In this document: positions 45,380 to 56,440 of the stretch, one piece after another
How positions within the stretch are numbered: the stretch's first letter is position 1
Layout of the letters: the number at the start of each line of letters is the position of its first letter
NCBI GenBank assembly: GCA_963920525.1
Contig: OY986439.1
Span: 210,644,906 to 210,708,905 of the forward strand
DNA: 64,000 nucleotides
Reading direction: 5' to 3'
From: Dichetophora obliterata
Lineage: Eukaryota > Arthropoda > Insecta > Diptera > Sciomyzidae
The notes under the pieces: generated by a model
What the model was told of the DNA's origin: nothing
The model's input: only the letters and a program-made list of their open reading frames with translations
Database searches by the model: none
Program-made: the position numbers and the translations under genes

Positions 45380-48300
45380 TTCGGCCCTCCTGCAGCTCCA
45401 TTCGTCCCGAATGAGGTTTGCCACGGCTTCATATACTCAGCGACAGTAGTGGTGCGTCCTGGCCCTTCGTGTTGACCAACCTTCTCCACGCAATAGCGTC
45501 CGTGATTCAACCTTTCAATTATTCTATAAGGTCCGAGGTATTTGGGCTTAAGCTTTAAACCTGATCCGTATTGCGTACGCTTGATGGCGACCAGCTCATT
45601 CAGGGCGTATTGCGTTTCAGGCACTCGATTTTTATTAAAGTTCTTCCGATTCTCATCTTGGATTTTGACGATATTATCCCTTGCTTCTTGCCTTAATATC
45701 TCCCGATCTGAATTTAGTTCTGCGATAGTTTCATCTTCCAGCAAAGACCGTAGATCTGGATTTCCGTTTACCCGCATCTCGAGGCCCGTTAGTATTTTGA
45801 AGGGTGATACTTTTGTACTTCTCGGTGGTGTGCTGTTAATCATCTGCTGAACCCTGTCGACATATTTGTACCAATTTGCAGGAGCTTCCAAACACAACTT
45901 TGATACCAAAGGAACAATTATTTTATGAATCCTCTCAACTTGGCCGTTTCCACGAGGTACACCCGTTGCTGTAAGTAAGTGCTGAATCTCCTGGCTCTCA
46001 CAGTACTCTTTGAATGCATTGGAGGTGAACGCAGTGCCTCTATCAGATATGATGCGTCTGGGATTCCCGAAAATCGCTGCTTGTTTCTTAAGCCTCTCTA
46101 ACACTTCCTCCGTATTCGTGCTTCTTGTCGGGTATAACCAAACAAATTTGGAAAAAGCGTCTGCTACAACAAAGATATGATTATATCTCTTGCTCGTCGC
46201 TTCCATGGGGCCTACATGGTCAACATGGTAGGTTCCCAGTGGCATGTCTTCTTTGTCTATGGGCGTAAGGAATCCTTCCTTTTTCCCTGATTTTCTTTCT
46301 ATGACGATACATTCAATGCAATTTTTTACTGCGGCTGTGGCTTTAACTGACACGTTAGGAACATAGAAGTCTCTTTCGACTAGATCTTGCGTCTTCTTGG
46401 CTGAGAAATGGCCCTGACGATGAGCGATCTTTATGATCTCATTCTCCATTGCAGAAGGAATCACAACAAGCTCCTTAATGGGATCCTTGTGTAAGACATC
46501 GTGCTTAATAAAGTAGTCTTCATATGAGTCCTTTTCCAAAACTTTTCGGACGGCTTTAGTCCACTCATCCTGCAACTGGGCATCTTTTATTCGAAGCTTT
46601 AATGAGTCTTCGATAAGGAGGCAGAAAACACGACTAAGTGCATCTACGTGTTTCATCTTGGTACCTGACCTGTGCTCCACTTGATAATCAAACTCCTGCA
46701 AGAACATCGCCCATCGTGAAACTCTTAGCGGCACGTCTTTTTTCTTCATCGTCATTGCAAAGGCGTTGCAATCAGTTACAATTTTGATTTTAATGCCCAA
46801 AACATACACCCTCCACTTTTTTAGAGCCTCGATTATCGCAAGTACCTCGAGCTCGTAAGAGTGATATTTTTGCTCGTAGGGTTTGGTTTTCCTGCTCATG
46901 TACTGAATCGGGTGTAGTTGTTGATCCTCGCTATCCACTTGAAGTAATACAGCACCGTAACCGAACATACTCGCGTCAGTATGAACCTCAGTTAATGCCG
47001 CAGGGTTATACAATTTGAGAATGGGTGAATTCACCAGTGCCGACTTTAGCTGCTGGATTGCTAGTAGCTGCTCTTCCTTAATTTCAAATTTAACATTCTT
47101 TTTCAATAGATTGGACAGCGGGCTTGCTATGATGGCGTAGTCTCTTATAAATCGCCTGAAGTATGAAGTCAAACCCAAGAATCTTTGCATCGTTTTCCGG
47201 TCTGTTGGTATCGGGAATCTTTCAACTGCAAGTGTCTTTTCCGCTGAGGGCTTAATAGTTCCCTTCTCGATGATATAACCAAGAAAATCTACTTTCCGCG
47301 TCAAAAACTGGCATTTCGACCACTTAATGTGTAAGCCGCTTACTGCAGCTACCTCTAACACAAGCCTCAGCTTCTCGATTCCTTCTTCTTCATCCTTGGA
47401 GGGAATGATGAGATCGTCCATATATGCCACTAAAGTTCCATTATTAATCAGGTCTCGTAAAACCGCGAAAATGTACCTCGAAAAAACCGCTGGCGAGTTT
47501 GAAATTCCAAACGGTACGAACAAAAATTCATACTGCCCGTTATGGACAACAAATGCAGTGTATTTTCTGGAACCAGCTTCAACAGGCACATGAAAAAACC
47601 CATTGACCAGGTCCAGAGTTGTAAAAACATCGGCATTTTGCAACCTTTCTAGCACGTCATCGATCAGAGGCATTGGGAAGTTATCCCGAAGAATCTTCTC
47701 GTTTAATCGTCTATAATCGCAACATAACCTTTTGCTCCCATCCTTTTTCGTTGCCAAGACAATCGGAGAAGCGTATTCTGAGGTGCTAGGCTGAATTATT
47801 CCTTCTGCAAGCCATTTTGAAATTTGCTCATCAACAAACTTTTGGTCGTCATATGACATACGTCTGGGCCTCTGATATATTGGTACGTCGTCTGTAAGTA
47901 TTATTTTCATCTCTGTTGGTGCTGTTAAAGATGCTCTTGGTATATAATTTTTCACCATCGTTGAAATTATCGTTGATTTGGTTCTTGGTAAGTGAGCTAA
48001 ATCCAGTTCTGGTTCCTTGAATATCTCCTCATTTTCTACCGCCATGCAAAGGCTGCTAAACTCGCTGAACAAATTGTTGTCGTCCACTTCCTTCGTCTTA
48101 CATTCTCTTATATTTACTTCTTCCATCTTTTCATCTATAACTTTTCTCATCTTTTCATCTTTAACTTCTTTCATCTTTTCATCTTTAACTTCTTTCATCT
48201 TTCCGTCTTTAACTTCTTTCATCTTTATATTTTCTTCGAATTTCGTATTTCCATCTTTTCTTTTAGCGTCCTTATCATTCTTTTTTCTGAACTCAGCTCC

Positions 48301-49596
48301 ATTCTCACTAACAACAATTTCAACATCATTTAGTACCGAATTCCCTAGTATAGCATCGTAGGGAATGTCTCGTTCTCTTACAGCGTGGAATTCCACGTCT
48401 AACATAATATCGTCCATCTCGAGCCTCGCAGTAAAACATCCAAGTGTAGTGAACTCTCCTTTGCCGACACCTATCAGCCCCCTCTTTTCTGGTCTGAGCT
48501 CTATGTCACCTAGCATGAGTAAAATGTCATATCTTATTAAGCACAAACTGCTACCTGTGTCTATTAACGCTGAAAATTTGAAGTCATTTATTTCGATGTC
48601 TCTAAAAATCATGTTGCAATTTTTTTTAGAACTCTTAGACTGAGATTCATTAACCATGTTGATACTTCGCTTTTCAATTTTTACACGTTCATCCGCTACA
48701 TGTACGGTCCCCTTACATTCAAATGATCGGTGTCCCATTTGGTTACATTTAAAACATTTGTATTGTCTTGATGGACAATCTTTTGCTATATGTGTCTCGC
48801 TACCGCATTTAAAACATTTTCTAACATTCTCTTGCCGATGTTGTTGCTGCACAGGTTTACTTGCTGACTGCGGCATGTTCAACCGGTTTAACGACTGGTT
48901 GGAGCTGCACACCTTTTCATATACCCTAATTTGTGCCTTTAATTCAGCCATGTTCCGCGCTTGGTATAATATAGCTTTGTTCTGCTTCGAGTCCGAAATA
49001 CCTTCAACAAAATATTCTATGAGACTTTCATCATCCAATTGAATGGGGTTTCCTATTTCGATCATGCTATACAAAAATTCTCTTAAACTTTCAGTTGGCT
49101 TCTTACGTCTATTTCGAAGTCTTCGGTGTACTTCAGCAGATGGTAATTCGATACCAAATTCATCCACGAGCGCTTTCTTTAATGCCACCCAATCATTTAT
49201 GCCAGAAAGGCTTCTTACAAAAATTTTGGCTGCGCCTTTTAACAGCTGCTTTGCATATATAAATTTCTGCGTGCTATTCCATCCTACAGTGGAAGCACTT
49301 TCTTCAAACTCATTGATCCAGTTACGAATATCAAGTGAATCGCTCCCTGAAAATGAAGAAAGACTGTCCTCAATATCTCTAAGAGTAAATACGGAGCGCT
49401 GCGTAACAATTTCATGCGCGTTATTTGAAGCCACGTCGTCGTACTCTGATTCGTCATCATCTGCTCTGGACAGACCGAAGTGTTCGAGGAGCCTGTCTTG
49501 TAAGTCTTTCTTTAGTCCCGTCGTTACCAATCCTAACCCACCCAATTGTTCCCTTAACCTGTCTGCGGTCAGTCCTAGAATACTATTTGAGTCCAT
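45301..49596 (-). CDS. Gag-Pol polyprotein of the Ty3/gypsy element, 1431 residues, intact
   Basis: It copies element RNA into DNA and integrates it. In order: residues 5-42 look like a SAP-type DNA-binding helix pair (LTADRLREQLGGLGL); Gag follows to about 250. Two CCHC zinc knuckles lie at 261-274 and 281-294. The aspartic protease has DTGS at 346-349. A charged linker at 458-495 is built of KMKEVKDE octads. Reverse transcriptase is about 575-770 with YMDD at 725-728. RNase H has TDAS at 873 and D942. The integrase has H1059, H1063, C1093, C1096, then D1126, D1185 and E1221 (35 residues between the last two), and a GPY/F module at 1355. All key residues are present with no stop or frameshift, so no readthrough or frameshift signal is needed between Gag and Pol. 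No envelope frame. The start ATG at 49596 is the first in frame. Confidence 0.97.
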   Translation of the reverse strand: MDSNSILGLTADRLREQLGGLGLVTTGLKKDLQDRLLEHFGLSRADDDESEYDDVASNNAHEIVTQRSVFTLRDIEDSLSSFSGSDSLDIRNWINEFEESASTVGWNSTQKFIYAKQLLKGAAKIFVRSLSGINDWVALKKALVDEFGIELPSAEVHRRLRNRRKKPTESLREFLYSMIEIGNPIQLDDESLIEYFVEGISDSKQNKAILYQARNMAELKAQIRVYEKVCSSNQSLNRLNMPQSASKPVQQQHRQENVRKCFKCGSETHIAKDCPSRQYKCFKCNQMGHRSFECKGTVHVADERVKIEKRSINMVNESQSKSSKKNCNMIFRDIEINDFKFSALIDTGSSLCLIRYDILLMLGDIELRPEKRGLIGVGKGEFTTLGCFTARLEMDDIMLDVEFHAVRERDIPYDAILGNSVLNDVEIVVSENGAEFRKKNDKDAKRKDGNTKFEENIKMKEVKDGKMKEVKDEKMKEVKDEKMRKVIDEKMEEVNIRECKTKEVDDNNLFSEFSSLCMAVENEEIFKEPELDLAHLPRTKSTIISTMVKNYIPRASLTAPTEMKIILTDDVPIYQRPRRMSYDDQKFVDEQISKWLAEGIIQPSTSEYASPIVLATKKDGSKRLCCDYRRLNEKILRDNFPMPLIDDVLERLQNADVFTTLDLVNGFFHVPVEAGSRKYTAFVVHNGQYEFLFVPFGISNSPAVFSRYIFAVLRDLINNGTLVAYMDDLIIPSKDEEEGIEKLRLVLEVAAVSGLHIKWSKCQFLTRKVDFLGYIIEKGTIKPSAEKTLAVERFPIPTDRKTMQRFLGLTSYFRRFIRDYAIIASPLSNLLKKNVKFEIKEEQLLAIQQLKSALVNSPILKLYNPAALTEVHTDASMFGYGAVLLQVDSEDQQLHPIQYMSRKTKPYEQKYHSYELEVLAIIEALKKWRVYVLGIKIKIVTDCNAFAMTMKKKDVPLRVSRWAMFLQEFDYQVEHRSGTKMKHVDALSRVFCLLIEDSLKLRIKDAQLQDEWTKAVRKVLEKDSYEDYFIKHDVLHKDPIKELVVIPSAMENEIIKIAHRQGHFSAKKTQDLVERDFYVPNVSVKATAAVKNCIECIVIERKSGKKEGFLTPIDKEDMPLGTYHVDHVGPMEATSKRYNHIFVVADAFSKFVWLYPTRSTNTEEVLERLKKQAAIFGNPRRIISDRGTAFTSNAFKEYCESQEIQHLLTATGVPRGNGQVERIHKIIVPLVSKLCLEAPANWYKYVDRVQQMINSTPPRSTKVSPFKILTGLEMRVNGNPDLRSLLEDETIAELNSDREILRQEARDNIVKIQDENRKNFNKNRVPETQYALNELVAIKRTQYGSGLKLKPKYLGPYRIIERLNHGRYCVEKVGQHEGPGRTTTVAEYMKPWQTSFGTNGAAGGPNVGKESVGLTDNNSDERHLTRSGRNY
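45380..45392 (-). promoter_or_regulatory. Polypurine-like tract before the 3' LTR
   Basis: The minus strand reads GCAGGAGGGCCGAA directly before TGTGGGA; purine-rich but interrupted by CC. This is the expected site for plus-strand DNA priming. It overlaps the coding frame. Confidence 0.5.
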
Positions 49597-50628
49597 TGTA
49601 ATTTGTTTTAATTGTTACCAAAACCTAAATGCCTATGGTATGTTAAAATATGCAGTAAATCAAAATTCTTTATTATAGTTAATTTCAAGTAAAATATTTA
49701 GAGCAGCATAGTGTTCATAATAATTCATATAAAACTTAGTAGTAAAATGTTATATAATTTCAAAGTATTTATTAAGAATTCACTAAATGATAGTTTTTAA
49801 TGAAGTATCAAGTTTGTAGTTAAAAAAAAGCCTTCTTAAGTTCATCTGAAATTCTTAAATTTTCATCTTCTTAAACAGTATTATCTTTCAGTGTACTAAA
49901 ACTTTGTTCTCTTCTTTAATTTAGCATTTCTTATTGTTTTTTTTTCAATTGGTTTTCTTCTTTACTTTACTTATTCGTATTCTTTTCTGAATTTTGTTTG
50001 CATTTAAATAGTCTTTAAACTTCTTTCGATTCTATTTTAACTTCTTTAAACTTCTTTTATATTTCTTAAAATATCATTAAATCTTCTTTTAATTTAAGAT
50101 TGTTAAAATTTCTTCACAAAACATTTAATATAAAAATCTGCGATCTCACCAACTCCGCTTCGAAAAATAAGGGTGGTTTTTTAACTTTATAGTTGCGCGC
50201 TGCTCGTTGGTTTTTGCTCACTTCTTTTCGTTTGCTGTTGTTCTGCTTCACGCTGCTCACTCTTCGCTGTATATGAATGACGTAATAGTTCAGTTCGAAG
50301 TTTGGCTACTGCGTCGATGCTTTGATTTTTGACTGAGTTGATTTTCTATTTTTATTTGTTGTTGCCGTGCTTGTAAATTTCAAGGGCACGCATGTGTGCA
50401 AGTGTTTGCAAAAAGTACAGCATTAGACTTGTTGCTGTTTGTGCTTATTAGCTTTTGAATATGAATTCTTTTGTTTTACGTACTTAAAACTTGGCTTCTT
50501 TTTAGTTTATTGTTTGTTTTTTAGCTGAACTTTTTGCACTGATTTTATGCTTTTCTGTTTTTTTTTTCTTTCCTTCAGGGAATCACGTTTTAATGTTCAC
50601 CACTTTTGTTAATTTTTTAATTTATTTT
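49597..50628 (-). other. Leader (5' untranslated region) of the Ty3/gypsy element
   Basis: About 1 kb between the primer site and the Gag-Pol start, AT-rich, with repeated CTTCTTTAA/TTCTTAAA-type phrases at 49830-50110. No frame of note on the minus strand. Confidence 0.7.
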
Positions 50629-50641
50629 GGTTGAGCCCCCA
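50629..50641 (-). promoter_or_regulatory. Primer binding site of the Ty3/gypsy element
   Basis: Three bases after the 5' LTR, the minus strand reads TGGGGGCTCAACC. TGGGGGCTC matches the 3' end of tRNA-Pro (...GAGCCCCCA) over nine bases, then diverges. A tRNA-Pro primer is therefore likely but not certain. Confidence 0.6.
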
Positions 50642-50644
50642 AAT

Positions 50645-50995
50645 TGTGGGATTTAATCAAAAGTCATATGTTTTATTTTAAGTATATTGGTTTTATTATC
50701 AAGTTAAGGTTAACATATTTTGGCACAATTTCTTTCTTATCTTATATTTCTTATAGGCACAACTTTTTATATCTTGCTTCGTGACTCAACTGTCCTTTGT
50801 TCGTTCGTCGTCGTTGTTAGCTACCTATGTTTCGTCGTGTTTTGTCTAGCTGCCCTTCTCATCGTCCAGTTTGTTAGTATTGTTGTCACAGTCTTCGTTC
50901 AAGCTAGAGTTGCCAGTCAGTAGTTTCGTCCGCTTCTAGTTAAATGTCGCTCGTCCGAGTTATTGTCTGTTAGTCCGACAGACTCCTTTCCCACA
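50645..50995 (-). repeat. 5' LTR of the Ty3/gypsy element
   Basis: Identical to 45029-45379 by eye over all 351 bases. It contains promoter and RNA start on the minus strand; no TATA box was fixed. Confidence 0.95.
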
Positions 50996-51048
50996 TAAAT
51001 ATATATGTTTATATATTTATTATGTTTATGTGCTTGTGCATACACGTA

Positions 51049-52750
51049 CAGTGTCAGACGTTTTGTCTTTTGTAAGCACGAAACTTACCTTTTAAGCATT
51101 TCATGAAATAAAATTTTAAAATAAGCTTTGAACTAACTGCCTTCTATTGAACCTAAACAAATATACATTTAAGGTAATAAATCAAACAAAACTTAACATA
51201 ATATTTCATTTAAAACAAAAATATTAAAACAAATATAGGACTATTACTAAAACTTCTGCGACAAAACTAAAGCACATTACATTGAAACACATGAAAAACT
51301 TAGTTTTTGCTAGTATTTGGTATATATTTTAACAATTGGTATTATTATTTATCCATTGTTTTTTAACACAGCTTGACATCTGCGAGGCATCGACTCTATT
51401 AAGGTATTTAAAACATCTTTTGAAATACTTTTCCATGCCAATCCCGCTTGTGTGAAGAGAGAGTCCTTTTCCTTACAGTTTTCTCGTTAAATTTTCCTAT
51501 CTACAATTTCCCATAAATTCTTTTTGGGATTGAAATCAGGCGATTGAGTGGGCCAATCCAACACATCAATTTTGCTTTCAGCAAACCATTCCTTCACACA
51601 TTTGGCAGTGAGTTTGGGATCGGTTATCATGCTGAAAGATCCACTTCAACGGCATTTCTTCTTGCGCATGAGTTAACATAACATTTTCGAGAATATTCTT
51701 GTATATGAATCGATCCATTATGCCGTTGATCTTATGAATTGGGCCGATCCCATGACCGGAAAAACATTCCCAGACCATAACGTTACCGCCGCCATGTTTC
51801 ACAGAACCTGTAGAGTAACGTGGATTTAGGCGCTGCCCTTTTGGCCTGCGTACTAGCTTCAATCCGTCAGAACCTTCGATGTTAAACTTTGACTCATCTG
51901 AAAATAGTATGATTCGCCATTTCGTAACAGTCCAGTTTACGTGGGCTCTTGCAAAATCAATTCGTGCTCGACGATTTTTTTTTAGAAATAAATGGCTTTT
52001 TCACGATCCTGTATGTTTGCAAGCCGCCGTCCACGCTGTCGTCGTTGGATGGATCTAAATGAAATATTCAAATGCAATTCATATTGAATAGATCTCGCTG
52101 GTATGAATGGATCTTTTTTTATTGTCCGAATAATTGCTTGGTCCTCACGTTTGGTTGTCTTTCATCACCTTCATGTGATGGAACTAAGGAACCAGTCGAA
52201 CGAAAACGACTTATAGTTCGGGATATTACACAAAGGTGAACACAAAATTTTTTGGAATGCTTGTCACTGATTCGCTTTTTTGAATTCGTTTAAAATCTTT
52301 TCTCTGAATGTAGCAGAATACTTATTGCTAGCCATTTAATTAATTTTTTGTTTAATACACAGTCTAACCCAGATAAATGATCACCAACGACCGAATTAAT
52401 AGTAAAATTTGTTTAAGAGATGTTATTTAGCTTCACAAATACCTGGTTTTTATTCAAACGGTACTTTAACTACTTATTGTTGTTACTTATTGTTAGAAAT
52501 GAAGTCAAACTCTGAGTGACTGAGAACATGTGCTTTAGTTTTGTCGCCCCAAATTTCCGTGTGTTGTAACATTCTTGTAAAAAAAATTTTATTTGCAATA
52601 AATAATTGCTTTTTGACGGTTTTTATGAACCAATCGGATATTTTTACATATGTAATAATATATAACAACATGGAAATACTACAATATTTTAACTCTTATG
52701 GAATAAAATGCTAACTACATGGGTTCGTGCTTTAGTTATGTCCGACACTG
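51049..52750. mobile_element. Tc1-like transposon, 1702 bases, with double (IR/DR) repeats
   Basis: The outer ends CAGTGTCAGACG and (minus strand) CAGTGTCGGACATAACTAAA, flanked by TA on both sides, are Tc1-type. Within each end a second copy of the motif, GCGACAAAACTAAAGCACAT, lies about 215 bases inside (near 51265 and, inverted, near 52530). This gives the inverted-repeat/direct-repeat layout where transposase binds twice per end. The length is that of a full Tc1 element. The transposase is a pseudogene. The LTR element above inserted 53 bases from its left end. Confidence 0.85.
51349..52335 (-). pseudogene. Tc1-like transposase pseudogene, near full length
   Basis: From ATG 52335 the minus strand starts MASNKYSATFREKILNEFKK and stops at codon 24. 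Later pieces read SVKHGGGNVMVWECFSGHGI and GPIHKINGIMDRFIYKNILE in the open part 51578-51862, and LIESMPRRCQAVLKNNG to the stop at 51349. The span equals about 329 codons, the normal Tc1 size (about 340). At least one early stop and several frame changes are present (52050-52300, 51470-51580). The WIFQHDN block is kept but the following residues are changed (RSQTH instead of DPKHT). It is not functional. Confidence 0.85.
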
Positions 52751-53029
52751 TATGTGGTTTCACATAAATTATGGTAAGACACATCGAGGAAAACAAAATT
52801 TTATTTCATGGTACTTGAGTTAAACATTAAGTTATTCAAATAAATAATAATGTGCCACACGAAAGACTGTATATAATTATAACATTTTTCACTTAATTTT
52901 AATATGAAAAATCTCGTGGTGACATCAATTTTGCCACTTTAGAAAATACTTAAGAGCAAACATTTTTTTTAAATACACAAGATATACATTTATAATCATT
53001 TTGATTTTGATAACCATGAAGAATTTAAT

Positions 53030-54390
53030 TTTTGTTTCTTAAGCAAGGTTATTCCTATTATTCTAGCCAACAACTTTGCTAAACAAATATATATGAAACT
53101 AGTAAGGAATTATCTTCGACTGGGCCGAAGTTAAAATACCCCCACGGCCGTATTTCAGTTTAATAGAAGTCTTTAATGTTGTTTTACTTAGGTGAAGTCA
53201 CTTTTATCGAATTATTTCATATTTGGACCTCAGAGTCCTTTTTATTTATTAAAGCTTATTAGCCTTATATCAGGTTTAAACCGTAATTTTTTTGACTTTT
53301 TAAAGGTTTAACTGTAGTGATGACATCACTTTGTGTGGGAGATGGGCGGGATTTTCAGTTTTTTCTTTAAATTTAAAAAATCGAGTGAATAGCTAAGATT
53401 TTAACTAATTTGCAAAACTTTAAGCTGTTGTACTAATTTTTATGGAATTTAAGGAAATTGTAATGATTTCATAAATTCACTTTGTATGGAAGGTAGACGT
53501 AGTTTTTATTTCATTTTTACAAATTTCATACTCAATCTGCATATTATGCAAAATTTCACATTTTTTGATTAATTTTTGTGGAATTTAAAGAGCTTTTACC
53601 TCTTGGTAAAGTCAATTTGTATGAGAAGTTGACGTGGTTTTCATTTCAATTTAACATATTTCAAAGGTTTAAGCGTATGTGCAAAAATTTGAAGTCATGA
53701 AATTAATTTTTTGGAATTTAAAGAGATTTTACCTTTCGGTAAAGTCAATTTGTATGGGAGGTAGACGTGGTTTTCATTTGAATTTTACATATTTCAAAGC
53801 TTTACGCGTATGTGCAAAAATTTGAAGTCATGAGATTAATTTTTGTGGAATTTAAAGAGATTTTTACGTTTTGCTAAAGTCACTTTGTATGGGAGGTAGG
53901 CGTAGTTTTCGTTCGATTTGGCTAATTTTCGAACTTAATCTTTTTTGTTTTAATGGAAAGCTTATATATTAAATTAAGTTACGATAGCTCTTAAATTAAG
54001 GCTGTTATCGTGATCACAGACAGACAAACGGACCGACAGATATGGCTAAATCGACTCAGGAGGTGATGTTTAGTACGTGTGATTTCCCGATCATGTCTGT
54101 GTGAAAACACGAAGTGTCATTTCACTCGCGAGTGTACTACGTGGTCGACACTGCTTTAAACTTTTGACAAGCCAAATATGCATGTCTTGTTTTCAACGCT
54201 TCAAAACAATTAATGTTACGCATACGCTATGTTGATCTTATTTTTTCGATGCAAACTATGCTGACTTTAAGCTAGATTTTTTGTAAAACTCACTCGATAA
54301 GACCCACTGCAAGCGATTTTTTCATATTTATTTGTTCAGCAAAGTTGTTGGCCAGAATAATAGGACGAATTTTGCTGAAGAAATCAAAAT
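53030..54390. repeat. TIR element, about 55-75-base ends, 1.36 kb
   Basis: CCTATTATTCTAGCCAACAA then CTTTGCTAAACAAATA at 53055-53090 is mirrored by TATTTGTTCAGCAAAGTTGT then TGGCCAGAATAATAGG at 54325-54363. The match continues outward loosely through TTGxTTTCTT. The interior is the tandem repeat at 53104-54120. No target duplication was fixed. Confidence 0.6.
53104..54120 (+). repeat. Fivefold degenerate tandem repeat with GTATGGGAGGTAGRCGTGG core
   Basis: The core TTTGTATGGGAGGTAGACGT recurs near 53330, 53481, 53608, 53749 and 53882, each followed by GGTTTTCATTT and preceded by GGAATTTAAAGAGATTTT. The period is about 130-150 bases. It opens with CTTCGACTGGGCCGAAGTTA and closes with CAGACAGACAAACGGACCGA. 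This is the style of intergenic repeat common in flies; a relative lies at 24165. Confidence 0.65.
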
Positions 54391-54949
54391 GAAAGTAGGA
54401 ATGGTTCAAAAGTTAGCAACATGCAAATAAGTGCATATCTTGAGTAGTTTTTGATTCTGACCTATATATCTTAAAAAAGTTTAGTTCTAAAATGTTCGGT
54501 AAAGTGGTAAAACAAATATGACCACGAGATTCTTCGTACCAAAATTAAGTGGAAAATTATCAAACACAGAGCAAAAAGGTAACAAAAAAGCGCACAGTGG
54601 AAGAAATTTAAAAATAGTACAATAAATAAAAAAAAAAAATATTAAAAAATTAGTGCGAAAATCTGAAATTACTCCATAGTTGAGGTGGACGTATAAATAG
54701 CACAATTTAGATTCTGGGTGGAAAAAAAAAAGAAAATCTGTGGTACTGTATCCGTAACTTTCCAAAACAACCTGAAATCTTCGACCCATACTCTCCACAA
54801 GGTTCTGAATTCTACCCTTATGATAGGAATATAGTATGATGCCTTTTAAATTTCACTGTACAACTCACCTAAATTTTTAACATTTCACATCATTTTATAA
54901 ATTTCCAATAGAATTGAGGCCTAGACTTTCAGATGTTCATTCAAAAATA

Positions 54950-56440
54950 TTTATTTTTAATTTTTTAACCAATCCTTTGAAACCATTGCTGTTAGTTTTG
55001 GGTCATTATCATGCATGAAAGTCCACCCAGCAGGCATGTTGGGCCAATGAAAATGGTTCCATTTTTTTCTTTAGTATATCTAAATAATAATGGTTCTCAT
55101 CTAAGCATGTAAACATGTAAACATGTATAGCATTTAAACTTTTTATGAGCGATAAAGTGTAAATAGCGTAAATGTCGTCAAAATGCTGCTAATGCTCCTA
55201 TTTTTAAAGCTCTTCATATGTTCAATATTATTAACGCAAATCATAATCTAGATTTTTCTGTATCTAAAAATCAAATGCGATCTCTGTTAAATAACATTTT
55301 GTAATATATATTTTTGGTTAATAACTATTGCCTAGCCTGTAAGAATTATTGTTCATAGACTGAAGAAACTAAATAAATAAATAAAAAATGGCGGCTACGG
55401 CTACGACAACATTATGACTTTTTTAAATTTTAAACCTTTTAAAAACCTTCATTAACATAGAAAAATAAATAAAACGTGCTCATATATACTCCAACTACTT
55501 TAAATATGTAATGATTGGCGCCAAAGGCAACCCTCATTCACACACGTAGATTTACATGCTAGTTTACACTACAAAATAGACTCGGATGTAAACTCACGCC
55601 CATACAAATTTTGACAGATAGTTTACACGCATATAAGTTCACAAGGTTTACAATGTTTACGGGTCAGCTACATGCTTAGATGAGAACCCTTACTATTTAA
55701 TTTGTTCATTATTCCTGGTTTAAGCTTAGTATGCTGTAGGAACGAAAATTTTTGGGCATATGACTCTACACGCTAAATTTTGGTGTAGAAAAGTTGTGTG
55801 GAGAAAACGCACTTGTTCTGGTTGACAAACTCAAATTTTTATTGCTGCAATTTTACATCCTATATAAAGCAAGACTACACATTAATAAACTATGTAAATG
55901 CAACAATAAATTTGTTAAATAACAAATTTAACACTTAAACATACTTACTGCTTATTTTTTATTGTTGAATGGCAAATTTCCGCGCCAATTAAATGTACGG
56001 GCATATAATCGACCGCGAAATTTTGAAATTTTAACTCTCCACTCACGAATGGAAATTTGGCAACATAGCAATAATTTTCGCTTCTACAGCGTACTAGCTG
56101 GCGAAACAAAATTTCGCTGCCTGTTCGTTGTCAAAAATCTCAATGTATTTCTTAAAGAATTTTTTTTTCGTTCCTACAGCATACAAAGCTTTACGAAAAA
56201 CAGGCCCCATGCATTGCCAGGAAAAAGCGACCCAAGCAATAACATTACTTTTTCCATGCTTAAATGGTTTTTTATGCTTCTGGTTGAAGTCTTGGCATTT
56301 GGAGCGCCAAACCAATGTTTTTTCATTTGGTCCAACCATGTTAAATTTTATTTCTTCAGTCCAGGGCACGTTTTTCCAAAATTGGCTTTCTTTATTCACA
56401 TGGGCCATTGCAAACGCTAAGCGATCCTTCAATTTTGTTT
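54950..56440 (-). pseudogene. Tc1-like transposase pseudogene, split by an insertion
   Basis: The minus strand from about 56440 reads RLAFAMAHVNKESQFWKNVP, WTEEIKFNMVGPNEKTLVWR, then HGKSNVIAWVAFSWQCMGPV in one open frame (56094-56432). After the insertion at 55092-55690 the sequence resumes near 55060 as MPAGWTFMHDNDPKLTAMVS. The blocks fit the Tc1 order DESKF, VKHGGGSVMVWG, HDNDPKHT. Changes at key positions (EEIKF for DESKF) and the insertion show it is dead. The C-terminal SPDLNPIE block is not seen. Confidence 0.8.
55092..55690. repeat. MITE inside the Tc1 pseudogene, about 600 bases
   Basis: The left end GGTTCTCATCTAAGCATGTA and the right end TACATGCTTAGATGAGAACC are inverted. AAACATGTAAACATG repeats follow the left end and GTTTACAxGGTTTACAATGT lies near the right. 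No coding content. Confidence 0.75.

Larger units (their letters stand above)
45029..50995 (-). mobile_element. Complete Ty3/gypsy LTR retrotransposon, 5967 bases
   Basis: Two 351-base LTRs (45029-45379 and 50645-50995) read identically base for base by eye, each TGTGGGA...TCCCACA. The target duplication TAAA is exact (45025-45028, 50996-50999). The order on the minus strand is 5' LTR, primer site, 1-kb leader, one Gag-Pol frame, polypurine-like tract, 3' LTR. Identical LTRs and an undamaged frame indicate a very recent insertion. The single frame and the order protease, reverse transcriptase, RNase H, integrase place it in Ty3/gypsy, probably near mdg3/blastopia-type elements. It has no envelope gene. 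Confidence 0.97.

Noticed and set aside
47327..49678. Plus-strand frames of up to 211 codons opposite Gag-Pol
   Set aside because: They are mirror frames of the intact minus-strand Gag-Pol and show no motif of their own.
45029..50995. An endogenous retrovirus with an envelope gene
   Set aside because: No frame lies between the integrase/GPY end and the 3' LTR; Gag-Pol runs into the LTR itself.
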